Shown here: piece after piece, positions 7,417 to 14,447 of the stretch
Position numbering within the stretch: position 1 is the first letter of the stretch
How the letters are laid out: every line of letters begins with the position of its first letter
Source: CAZSPL01 sp964608735
GTDB lineage: Bacteria; JAJVIF01; JAPKYR01; CAZSPL01
Length of the DNA: 20,510 nt
NCBI GenBank assembly: GCA_964608735.1
Contig: CAZSPL010000045.1
Location: forward strand, 1 to 20,510
Direction: 5' to 3'
Made by a program: the position numbers and the translations under genes
The notes under the pieces: generated by a model
The model's input: the letters and a program-made list of their open reading frames with translations, nothing else
The model's database searches: none
Told to the model about the DNA's origin: nothing

Positions 7417-8691
7417 CTACTCTTTTTGCCCCCGCATGGCATCCTCGTATGTCCTTCGCTCCCTGATGATCCTCGGGACACCATTCTCTATAAGCACTTC
7501 CGCCGGGAGCGTTCGCATGTTGTATTCCGACGCCATCGAAAAACCGTAAGCCCCGGCGTCGATTATCGCGAGGATATCCCCCTCTTCCGGAACCGGTATC
7601 TTCCTCGGCTCGTTTATATTGTGGAATACATCGCCCGTCTCACACAAGTTACCGGCGATCATATATTCCCTCTGTGGTTTCCTGTCCGCCTTGTTGCAGA
7701 TAACCATCTGGTGGATGGCGTTATACATTGCGGGCCTCACGAGAGTGTTGAAACCCGCGTCCACGCCCACAAGCGGCACGCCCTTCTCCTCGACGGTATT
7801 TATTTCGGTGAGGAGAACACCCGCATCGCCCACGATGTAACGTCCCGGCTCTATCGCAATCGCTTTGAAATCGAGCCCCGATTCCTTCACATCGGAACAA
7901 ATGCCGCCCGCGTATTTATCCAGCGGGAACACGAGGTCGGTGGTGAAATATGGGATACCCATCCCGCCGCCGAAATCGACGAATTCAAGCTCCTTCCCGA
8001 TGGCCACGGTTGCGTCGCGCGCGACCGCAAGCGTTTTCTCCACTGTTGTGAGGAATATGTCCACTTCCTCGTCGAGCCAACCGGAGCCGATGTGCTGATG
8101 AAGTCCCACCGGTTCGAGCCCGATGCTCACCGCCTCGCGGAATGCATCGACGATTTTCTCCTCCGGGATACCGAACTTGACGAGCTTCCCGGCGGTTATG
8201 ACATGCTCGTGATGCCCCACTCCTTCGCCCGGATTCCACCGTATGGAAATCCTGAACTTCCCCATCTTCGCGAGCCTGCGCATCTGCGAGAATGAATCGA
8301 TGTTTATCATCACGCCGAGCTCGACAAGCGATTCGAGATCCCGGTTGCTCACCGATGTCCCCGTGAACATGATTTTCGATTTATCGAACCCCGCATCGAT
8401 GGCGGCTTTCGCTTCGAACGGTGAAACGACATCGGCATACGCCCCTTCCGATGAGAGCAATTTCAGTATCGCGAGCGCGGTGTTGGCCTTTACCGCGTAA
8501 TAAATGCGCACTTCCCGGTCGGCATGTTTCAGCATGGCATCCCTGATGCCGCGGAAGTTTTCAAGGATCCTGTCGGCGTTGTAGACATACAGCGGGGTGC
8601 CGTATTCCCGCGCGAGCCTCAGCGTGCCGACTCCCCCTATGTGGAGCTCCCCGTTCCTCTCGTCGAGATTATTCGCGATTTTCCAGGTCAA
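7417..8691 (-). CDS. lysA: Diaminopimelate decarboxylase
   Basis: 424 residues. PLP enzyme of alanine-racemase fold that converts meso-diaminopimelate to L-lysine. YYAVKANT (64-71) carries the PLP-binding Lys68. Also visible are HQHIGSG (198-204), FGGGMGIPY (240-248), EPGRY (281-285), the CETGD motif (350-354) supplied to the partner active site in the dimer, and AYGFSMASEYN (381-391). The start is taken at TTG 8691: the family normally begins close to this point, and AGGA lies upstream, although the spacing is rather long. An in-frame ATG at 8799 would add 36 Cys-rich residues unlike the family, has no ribosome site and would lie upstream of the candidate -10. Convergent with aspartate kinase. 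Confidence 0.93.
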   Translation of the reverse strand: MTWKIANNLDERNGELHIGGVGTLRLAREYGTPLYVYNADRILENFRGIRDAMLKHADREVRIYYAVKANTALAILKLLSSEGAYADVVSPFEAKAAIDAGFDKSKIMFTGTSVSNRDLESLVELGVMINIDSFSQMRRLAKMGKFRISIRWNPGEGVGHHEHVITAGKLVKFGIPEEKIVDAFREAVSIGLEPVGLHQHIGSGWLDEEVDIFLTTVEKTLAVARDATVAIGKELEFVDFGGGMGIPYFTTDLVFPLDKYAGGICSDVKESGLDFKAIAIEPGRYIVGDAGVLLTEINTVEEKGVPLVGVDAGFNTLVRPAMYNAIHQMVICNKADRKPQREYMIAGNLCETGDVFHNINEPRKIPVPEEGDILAIIDAGAYGFSMASEYNMRTLPAEVLIENGVPRIIRERRTYEDAMRGQKE

Positions 8692-8770
8692 TACCGTTTT
8701 CTCTTCCTTTCTAAGAAATGCGGATGCGCAACAAAGTTCGAGGCGGAGAAAACAGTACGCCGCCCGGGTT

Positions 8771-8776
8771 ATTGTA
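8771..8776 (-). promoter_or_regulatory. Candidate -10 of the DAP decarboxylase promoter
   Basis: On the minus strand, TTGGTACAAT gives a TACAAT -10 with a TGn extension but no good -35. It would produce a leader of about 75 nt before the TTG start. Confidence 0.3.
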
Positions 8777-8821
8777 CCAAGCTGTGTTAAGGCATGCATG
8801 TGCCGCGGCTATCGTCCGCAT

Positions 8822-8861
8822 AAACAAAAGCAGCCCCGCGAAACGTGATTCGCGGGGCTGC
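8822..8861 (-). terminator. Rho-independent terminator of htrA
   Basis: A perfect 13-bp stem, 8830-8842 with 8849-8861 (GCAGCCCCGCGAA), has a 6-nt loop. On the minus strand it is followed by TTTTGTTT. It lies about 90 nt after the protease stop codon. Confidence 0.85.
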
Positions 8862-8900
8862 GTCGGAGGTTTATCTACAGCTTACTCATTCTCCACAGCC

Positions 8901-8941
8901 GGGTGCCACGCCCAGTCCGGTTTTTCGAGGATGGGCGTGGC
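8901..8941 (+). repeat. Hairpin repeat, family A, copy 3
   Basis: It begins GGGTGCCACGCCCAGTCCG. Perfect 10-bp arms (8905-8914 and 8932-8941) surround a 17-nt loop, the same geometry as the copy at 5161-5199. It sits between the htrA stop and the htrA terminator, so it would be part of the htrA 3' untranslated RNA. Confidence 0.7.
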
Positions 8942-8949
8942 TTGGCGGT

Positions 8950-10470
8950 TTATTCAATCTTCAACGCGATGACATCCGTATCCGTCGTGCCGTCCCGGTT
9001 TACATACAGGATATCCAGGACCACCGAATTCTCGCTCTTCACCGCGTCGAACGCCTTAACGAAATCTTCCACCGACAACACTTGCGTCCCGTCGACATGC
9101 GTGATGATAACTCCCGCGGTGAGCCCCTTCTTCGCGGCGTGCGATTGCGGGTTCACCTGCGTGATGATAACCCCGTCGACGTCGTCGGGCGCGTTGATGA
9201 GCTTCCTGACTTCGTCGTCGATATCCTTGATTGTCAACCCGAGCTCGTAAACAGTCAGCACGTTCTCCCCGCCCTTGATTATCGGCGCGTCAGAACGCTT
9301 GCCCGGGATGATAGTGGCTGTCATTTCCTTGCCGCCGCGTATGAACTTCACGTCGATGGGCTCACCGATTTCCTTCGATGCGACCACCCTCGTGAGGTGC
9401 GACGCGCTCTCCATCAGCTCGCCGTCTATCGCGATGAGAAAATCATCCACCTGTATCCCCGCCTGGTCGGCCGGGTCCCCCTTGCTAACGCTCTTCACGA
9501 GCGCGCCCTCGGTTGATGCCAGGCCGAGTTCCTTGGCTTTTTCGGGGGTGACATCCTCGATGGTGACCCCGATCCATCCCCGGCGTATCTCGCCGTATTC
9601 GATGAAGTCGTCATAGACTTTCTTTGCGAAGTTTATCGGCACCGCGAAACCGATGCCCGATCCCTGCGCCGAGATCGCCGTGTTGATTCCCACCACGCGG
9701 CCGTAGATGTCCACGAGCGGGCCGCCCGAGTTGCCGAAATTTATCGCCGCGTCGGTCTGGAGGAAATTCTCATATGTCGCGCCGGTTATTTTCTCGCGGT
9801 TCTTGGCGCTTATCACGCCCACCGTGACCGTATGGTCGAGATAGCCGAACGGGTTGCCGATGGCCATCACCCAGTCGCCGGTCATTATCTCGTCGCTGTC
9901 CCCCATCGTAACGTACGGGAACGGCTTCTCCCCGGTTATCTTCAACACCGCGACGTCGGTCGCCGGGTCGGCCACCGCGATTTCAGCCTTGTACTCATCC
10001 TTGCCGTTAAGCACGACCTTTATCTCGTCCGCCTCGGATATGACATGGTTGTTCGTGAGAATATAACCCTCCGGGCTTACCACGAATCCCGAGCCGGATG
10101 ACGGCATGTCGTATTCCTGCTGTTGCTGTGGCTGTTGAGGCTGCTGCGGCTGCATATTCGGGCCGAAGAAAAACTCGAACGGGTCCATACCGAAAGGCTG
10201 CTGCATCCCCCCGGTAGTGCCCTTCACCCGCGTGATGACCTCTACCGAGCATACCGCCGGACTTACCGCCGCCACTATCTGCCGGAACGAGTCCTGCGTC
10301 GATGTCAGGAACTTGTTCGGCTCTATCGGCGAATTGTCAACGACCGTCGAAGCCCCCTGCACGAGGGCAACCTTGTTGAATGACGCGGTAAGCGCCACCC
10401 CAACGGCGAAAAACGCAACCGCTACCACGATGAATACCACGATGAAACTGATCTTTTCCCTTCTGTTCAT
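8950..10470 (-). CDS. HtrA/DegP-family serine protease with two PDZ domains
   Basis: 506 residues. Envelope quality-control protease that degrades misfolded exported proteins. Residues 8-29 form an uncleaved-looking membrane anchor, placing the rest outside the cytoplasm. The trypsin-like domain (about 60-290) contains the triad His142 (TNNHVIS), Asp172 (DPATDVAVL) and Ser248 (FGNSGGPL). A Gln/Pro-rich stretch (107-118) lies in the flexible N-terminal loop. PDZ1 spans about 298-390 (RRGWIGV, then DQAGIQVDDFLIAIDG) and PDZ2 about 405-490 (AAKKGLTAGVIITHVDG). The length fits the DegP/DegQ class. The ATG at 10470 has GGTGG 6 nt upstream. It lies downstream of dnaK on the same strand, but the dnaK terminator separates them, so it probably has its own promoter. 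Confidence 0.95.
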   Translation of the reverse strand: MNRREKISFIVVFIVVAVAFFAVGVALTASFNKVALVQGASTVVDNSPIEPNKFLTSTQDSFRQIVAAVSPAVCSVEVITRVKGTTGGMQQPFGMDPFEFFFGPNMQPQQPQQPQQQQEYDMPSSGSGFVVSPEGYILTNNHVISEADEIKVVLNGKDEYKAEIAVADPATDVAVLKITGEKPFPYVTMGDSDEIMTGDWVMAIGNPFGYLDHTVTVGVISAKNREKITGATYENFLQTDAAINFGNSGGPLVDIYGRVVGINTAISAQGSGIGFAVPINFAKKVYDDFIEYGEIRRGWIGVTIEDVTPEKAKELGLASTEGALVKSVSKGDPADQAGIQVDDFLIAIDGELMESASHLTRVVASKEIGEPIDVKFIRGGKEMTATIIPGKRSDAPIIKGGENVLTVYELGLTIKDIDDEVRKLINAPDDVDGVIITQVNPQSHAAKKGLTAGVIITHVDGTQVLSVEDFVKAFDAVKSENSVVLDILYVNRDGTTDTDVIALKIE

Positions 10471-10578
10471 TTTCTACCACCGTCCTCATATAGATCTGCT
10501 CGCCCGCCGCGAGCATGCAATTTTATCTCGCGACAGCTTCGCCTTAAAATATTGTATCGCTATCGAAACCGACAAGGA

Positions 10579-10594
10579 AACCCGTTCGCGGGTT
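10579..10594. repeat. Small hairpin with 4-nt loop upstream of htrA
   Basis: AACCCG-TTCG-CGGGTT forms a perfect 6-bp stem between the dnaK terminator and the htrA start. Its function is not evident. Confidence 0.35.
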
Positions 10595-10612
10595 CAACTG
10601 CAACAATCCTGT

Positions 10613-10637
10613 AAAAAAAGGCGGCATCGAAGCCGCC
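10613..10637 (-). terminator. Rho-independent terminator of dnaK
   Basis: On the minus strand, GGCGGC-TTCGAT-GCCGCC is followed by seven T. It begins about 25 nt after the dnaK stop codon. Confidence 0.88.
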
Positions 10638-10662
10638 CGCAATTCTATTACCGCTCCCTTTA

Positions 10663-12480
10663 TTATCCCGTTATATCTGCGTCGCTTAGCAGCATCAGGA
10701 GCCTGTCCGAGTATGTATCTATCTTTTCCTGCAGGTTGAACTCCACCGCTTCCTCGAGTACCGAGATGCAGTCCTTTATCTGCGCCTTGAGCTCGTCTGT
10801 AATCTCCCCGCCCTTTTCGTCGAGGAAAGCCTTGGCGTCGCCGATATAAAATTCCGCCTCCACCTGCGACGGCGTCTTCTCGCCGCCTCCGCCTCCGCCT
10901 CCCGACGGGGCGTGGTCCTCGGCGCCCGTGAACGGCGCGGCTTCCTGCGACCGGTGCGGCTCCGGCGTGGCGAGCGTCCCCGCGAGGTTCATGACCGTGT
11001 CGCGCGCCGTTTCCTTCTCATCCTGTGACAGGCGCTCCTTGGTCTGCTTGATGATGATATTCCTCTTCGCGCCGGTCTCGCGGTCGCGGGCCGTTACGTT
11101 GACTATGCCGTTTACATCGTAGTCGAATGTGACCTCCACCACGCTCTCGCCCTTCGGTTTCGGCGAGATGCCGGTCAATACGAATTCGCCGAGCGATGTG
11201 TTGCGCGAAGCCTTCTTGTGGTTCCCCTGCAAAACGTGGATATTCGCTTCCGTCTGGTAATCCGTCACCGTCACATAGCGCCGTTTCTGCGAGCACGGGA
11301 TCGGAGTGTTCGCGTAGATGATCGGGCTGAAACGGTCGCCGACTATCTCGATGCCGAGGGTGTACGGCGCCACGTCGACAACCACCAGGTCGTCGAGCTC
11401 GCCCTTCTTCACGCCCGCCTGTATCGCCGCGCCCATCGCGACGCACTCCTCGGGATGGATATCCGCGAGCGGTTCCTGGTTCAGCAATTCGCTCGTGAAC
11501 CGGCGAACCATCGGCATGCGCGTCGTGCCGCCGACGAGGATGACAGCGTCGATCTCTTCCGGCTTCAGCCCCGCGCCTTCGAGCGCCTCAAGAAGCGGCT
11601 CACGCGTCGCTTCCACGAGATGGTTCGTCATCTTCTCGAAATCGGCGCGCGTCAATGTCAGGTCGAGATGCTTCGGGTCGTCGCCGGAGGAATATATGAA
11701 CGGTATGTTGATATTCGTTTCGAGCAGCGTCGAAAGGTCGACCTTCGACTTCTCGGATGCTTCTATGATGCGCTGGGCGATGCTCAGCTTCATCTTCTTG
11801 TCGTCTATCGCGCGAAGGTCGATACCTTCGCTCTTCTTGAATTCCTCGTAGAGGAATTCCGATACAACCGAGTCGAAATCGTCGCCGCCGAGCTTGTTGT
11901 TGCCCGCGGTCGCGAGAACCTTGAACGCCCCCTCGACCATCTTGATGATCGAGACGTCGAACGTGCCGCCGCCGAAGTCGTATATCAGGATGGTCTTGGA
12001 CTCGTCCTGGTGCTGGAATCCGTATGCCAGCGCCGCCGCGGTCGGCTCGTTGATGATGCGCTCGACCTTGAACCCGGCTATCTCGCCCGCGTCCTTGCTC
12101 GCCTGGCGTTGCGCGTCGGTGAAGTATGCCGGTACAGTGATGACCGCCTCGTTCACAGGCTGGCCGAAATACGCTTCCGCTTCCCTCTTCAGCTTCGCTA
12201 AAATAAGCGCGCTGATTTCCTGCGGCGTGTATTCCTTGCCGCCAAGCTCCACTTTCTGGTTGGTGCCCATCAGCCTCTTGATGGAACTCACCGTACGGTC
12301 CGGATGCGCGACCGCCTGGTTCTTGGCTGCTTCCCCGACGAGTAATTCACCGGTCTCGCTGATTCCAACCACCGATGGCGTTATCGTCTTGCCCCGTTCG
12401 TTCAGAATTAAAAACGGCTGGCCGTCCTTGATGGCCGCGACAAGACTGGTGGTGGTACCCAGGTCGATTCCTACGATCAT
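10663..12480 (-). CDS. dnaK: Hsp70 chaperone (DnaK-like) with Gly-rich lid
   Basis: 605 residues, shorter than the usual ~635. An ATP-driven cytosolic chaperone. The ATPase domain (1-365) shows GIDLGTTTS (4-12), NEPTAAALAYG (144-154), IYDFGGGTFDVSII (166-179) and VILVGGTTRMP (313-323). The interdomain linker reads VVDVAPYTLGIE, differing from the common DVTPLSLGIET and closer to alternative Hsp70s such as HscC. The substrate-binding beta domain runs to about 480. The lid is odd: after TARDTVMNLA there is a Pro/Gly-rich segment (about 503-537, with seven consecutive Gly at 527-533), then a helical tail, and no EEVD-like end. ATG with AAGGAGA at good spacing. It follows grpE by 84 bp. No dnaJ is seen here, so a main-copy DnaK may exist elsewhere. 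Confidence 0.93.
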   Translation of the reverse strand: MIVGIDLGTTTSLVAAIKDGQPFLILNERGKTITPSVVGISETGELLVGEAAKNQAVAHPDRTVSSIKRLMGTNQKVELGGKEYTPQEISALILAKLKREAEAYFGQPVNEAVITVPAYFTDAQRQASKDAGEIAGFKVERIINEPTAAALAYGFQHQDESKTILIYDFGGGTFDVSIIKMVEGAFKVLATAGNNKLGGDDFDSVVSEFLYEEFKKSEGIDLRAIDDKKMKLSIAQRIIEASEKSKVDLSTLLETNINIPFIYSSGDDPKHLDLTLTRADFEKMTNHLVEATREPLLEALEGAGLKPEEIDAVILVGGTTRMPMVRRFTSELLNQEPLADIHPEECVAMGAAIQAGVKKGELDDLVVVDVAPYTLGIEIVGDRFSPIIYANTPIPCSQKRRYVTVTDYQTEANIHVLQGNHKKASRNTSLGEFVLTGISPKPKGESVVEVTFDYDVNGIVNVTARDRETGAKRNIIIKQTKERLSQDEKETARDTVMNLAGTLATPEPHRSQEAAPFTGAEDHAPSGGGGGGGEKTPSQVEAEFYIGDAKAFLDEKGGEITDELKAQIKDCISVLEEAVEFNLQEKIDTYSDRLLMLLSDADITG

Positions 12481-12564
12481 CTTGGTTCTCCTTTTCCGTA
12501 ACCCGTGCGACAGCGGCTACGGACTACCCGCTAAAGCAATATACAAATCCGTTCGCGGCGCCGG

Positions 12565-13218
12565 CTATTCGGCGCTGCGTTTCGATATCATTACCTCGGG
12601 CGTCCGCAAAAGGCGGTTGCCCATCATGAATCCGCGCTTCTCCACCGCTATTATCGTGCCCTGCGGCTTCGTGTCGTCTATCTCAAACCCAAGCACCGTA
12701 TGATACTTGGGATTGAACACTCCCTCAACAGGTATCTCCTTCACGTTGAACTCCCTCAGCACGAGGAGCAGTCCATTGTAGATGGCGCGGATACCCTCGA
12801 GCCACGCGATAAGCTTATTGTCTATCTGCACCTGCTTCAACTGCCTGAAAAACCGGTCGAACGCATCCACCGTCGGGAAAAGTTTGCTGACAAGCTTTTC
12901 CTTCACGTCGAATTCAAGGTCGTCACGAAGGTCCACTATCTCGGGCTTGAGGCTTCTCATGTCCCTGATGAGGACCTCGAGATACTGCTGTATCTTCCCG
13001 GTATCAACCGAAGGCGTGACATATTCCGACTCGCGCGACTGTCCCGCCTTCAATTGCTTTACTGACTTAACAATCTCAAGACGTATTTTCGATAATTCTT
13101 TGTAAATGTCAACCAAGTCGACCCCTTCCGCGATGCGCCCCGGCTGCCTGCCCGCGAGCACGTCCTCGTAGATAGGGATATCGATCGGCTTTTCATCGAA
13201 CCGTATCTCTGAATACAT
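12565..13218 (-). CDS. grpE: GrpE-like nucleotide exchange factor
   Basis: 217 residues. Releases ADP from the Hsp70 encoded just downstream. The N-terminal two thirds are helical, including a likely coiled coil (about 75-110). The GrpE head is recognisable: LFPTVDAFDRFFRQL (113-127) for the family LlpvlDnfdrAl, then GIRAIYNGLLLVLREFNVKE (142-161), VFNPKYHTVLGFE (167-179) and GTIIAVEKRGFMMGNRLLR (187-205) for the conserved beta domain that contacts the ATPase. The sequence is divergent (NPKYH instead of DP.xH). The ATG at 13218 has a G-rich site (GGGGGG) 5-6 nt upstream. The longer frame to 13296 covers the leader and is unlikely to be translated. Promoter at 13300-13328. Confidence 0.87.
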   Translation of the reverse strand: MYSEIRFDEKPIDIPIYEDVLAGRQPGRIAEGVDLVDIYKELSKIRLEIVKSVKQLKAGQSRESEYVTPSVDTGKIQQYLEVLIRDMRSLKPEIVDLRDDLEFDVKEKLVSKLFPTVDAFDRFFRQLKQVQIDNKLIAWLEGIRAIYNGLLLVLREFNVKEIPVEGVFNPKYHTVLGFEIDDTKPQGTIIAVEKRGFMMGNRLLRTPEVMISKRSAE

Positions 13219-13299
13219 AAAATCCCCCCCGCGGGACGAAAGGGTAAGACAGCCCCTCCCGTACAGGCCAAATGGCCCCGCCGGGGATATGAACAACTA

Positions 13300-13328
13300 A
13301 GTATATCACGCCGGATAAACCTTTTCAA
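13300..13328 (-). promoter_or_regulatory. Sigma-70-like promoter of grpE-dnaK
   Basis: Minus strand: TTGAAA, a 17-bp spacer, then TATACT, with TG one base before the -10. Transcription would begin near 13293, leaving a leader of about 75 nt. No CIRCE inverted repeat (TTAGCACTC/GAGTGCTAA) is visible, so HrcA control is not supported. Confidence 0.7.
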
Positions 13329-13425
13329 TGTAAAGAAAAGGCCGCGTAGAGGCGACATGATAATGTCCCCCTTGCTGCAATTGGAAATGCACTCATATTG
13401 TCGCGGTAACGTGCTTGCGCTTCGG

Positions 13426-14034
13426 CTACGCCACAAGCTCGCCGACGAAAGTATCTAATTCACACGAGGCCCAGCAGGCTTTTGCCAGGTCGTGCCCTGA
13501 GCCCTTCCATGTAAAATTGACGACTTTAACACCCTTGTCTTGGAGCCGTTCGACCGCCGGTTTCATATCCTTGTCGCTCGTGACAAGAATTGCGATATCA
13601 TATGCGTGTTCCCAGGCCAGGGAGAACATATCAGTAATAATAGCTCCGTCGATTCCCTTTTCCGGCGCGCTCTTGATTTCCACGCTGCAATGAGGGCAGA
13701 ACTCAATCATACCGCCACAGGCCCTGCAATGGATTGTCTTGGTTTTGGGCGTTCGTTCCTTGATATTCACTCGAACTCCGGGGAATTTGCCCACGGTATC
13801 TTCCAGCCAGCCTCTGAGCGACCGGTCCTTTCCAACGGTGGGGTTGTATGATGCATATATCGTCGTACCATCGAGCTGTAGCTCTGAATGAACTCCCCCG
13901 CTGATTAACGTGGCTTTCGCCTTTTCGAGCAATATTTTGGGCAGCTTGGAGTAATCGCATTTGCCCTTTGCCCTGTTGTTCCAATTCAATTGGAAATTCC
14001 AGAAGTCTATGAATACTCTTGCCCTGTCCGCCAA
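13426..14034 (-). CDS. NYN/PIN-like domain protein with inserted zinc ribbon
   Basis: 202 residues. NYN domains are PIN-like, metal-dependent RNase folds. Acidic positions expected for the active site are present: Asp10 (VFIDFWNF), Asp129 and Asp135 (GIDGAIITDMF) and Asp154/Asp156 (LVTSDKDMKP). The order and spacing match the LabA/DUF88 type. Between the second strand region and GIDGA lies CRAC (103-106) and CPHC (113-116), a compact zinc ribbon that could bind nucleic acid. The start is TTG at 14034, with GAGGTG 5 nt upstream; the ATG at 14039 is out of frame. Activity is inferred, not shown. It is probably monocistronic, with a long structured leader. Confidence 0.8.
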   Translation of the reverse strand: MADRARVFIDFWNFQLNWNNRAKGKCDYSKLPKILLEKAKATLISGGVHSELQLDGTTIYASYNPTVGKDRSLRGWLEDTVGKFPGVRVNIKERTPKTKTIHCRACGGMIEFCPHCSVEIKSAPEKGIDGAIITDMFSLAWEHAYDIAILVTSDKDMKPAVERLQDKGVKVVNFTWKGSGHDLAKACWASCELDTFVGELVA

Positions 14035-14055
14035 AGCATCACCTCAAATAATGAC

Positions 14056-14144
14056 GGGGAGCCGTTAAGCTCCCCGGGATTATCTTGCAGGCGTATTCGC
14101 CTGGGAATATATTGCTCGGACTCATGCCCGAGGGATTGTAATCC
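14056..14144 (-). ncRNA. Four-hairpin leader RNA upstream of the NYN gene
   Basis: Four hairpins occupy 89 nt: 14056-14062 with 14069-14075 (GGGGAGC, 7 bp), 14088-14093 with 14098-14103 (CAGGCG, 6 bp, 4-nt loop), 14115-14119 with 14128-14132 (CTCGG, 5 bp) and 14133-14137 with 14140-14144 (GGATT, 4-5 bp). They would all be in the leader of the minus-strand NYN transcript. The last is about 12 nt from the ribosome site and is followed by GTCATTATTT, which is weakly terminator-like. It may be a regulatory leader; it matches no riboswitch class I can recall. Confidence 0.4.
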
Positions 14145-14215
14145 TACTACTAATATCAGACGGAATCAATTGTTTTTGGTTCAAGACGGGCAGGACAAAA
14201 ACCCGCGGCCGACAC

Positions 14216-14227
14216 AAGTATAGCACA
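14216..14227 (-). promoter_or_regulatory. Extended -10 promoter for the NYN gene
   Basis: The minus strand reads TGTGCTATACTT, identical over 12 nt to the motif before the glycosyltransferase gene. It has TGn plus TATACT and a poor -35. Transcription near 14210 would give a leader of about 175 nt. Confidence 0.5.
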
Positions 14228-14447
14228 TTATCTCTTGTCTAATGCTCGACTCGTAGCTTACAGGGTTCATGATACCATATATATCATCCTATAGCAACTC
14301 CACCCCTCTCTGAATTTGCACGGCAACATTTGACCTTCTGCAATTCCAACACTGACAGCCGTTAATATTTCTTAAAGGCGGGCTAAACCGCATCTAAAAA
14401 AGATGAATGCTTTTCGGTATTAGAATTTTCTGAAATGGAGCGTACAC

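Larger units (their letters stand above)
14035..14447. other. Divergent intergenic region with structured leader
   Basis: These 413 bp separate the NYN gene (minus) from the large lipoprotein gene (plus). The left part (14056-14144) folds into four consecutive hairpins, and a promoter motif lies at 14216-14227 for the minus strand. From about 14230 to 14447 the sequence is more AT-rich and I see no gene. ATGATA...TATCAT near 14268-14286 is a weak inverted repeat. No convincing promoter for the lipoprotein gene could be picked. Confidence 0.5.

Noticed and set aside
7360..8295. 311-codon open frame on the plus strand
   Set aside because: It is antisense to diaminopimelate decarboxylase and has no recognisable domain.
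11218..12201. 327-codon open frame on the plus strand
   Set aside because: It is antisense to dnaK; the Arg/Leu/Val-rich product is typical of a shadow frame.
13219..13425. CIRCE or sigma-32 type heat-shock element before grpE
   Set aside because: No TTAGCACTC/GAGTGCTAA inverted repeat and no sigma-32 pattern; a plain sigma-70-like promoter fits better.
14056..14144. Possible tRNA (a CAT triplet in a hairpin loop near 14120-14127)
   Set aside because: The loop has 8 nt, there is no acceptor stem pairing, no D-arm and no proper T-loop GTTCRA motif.
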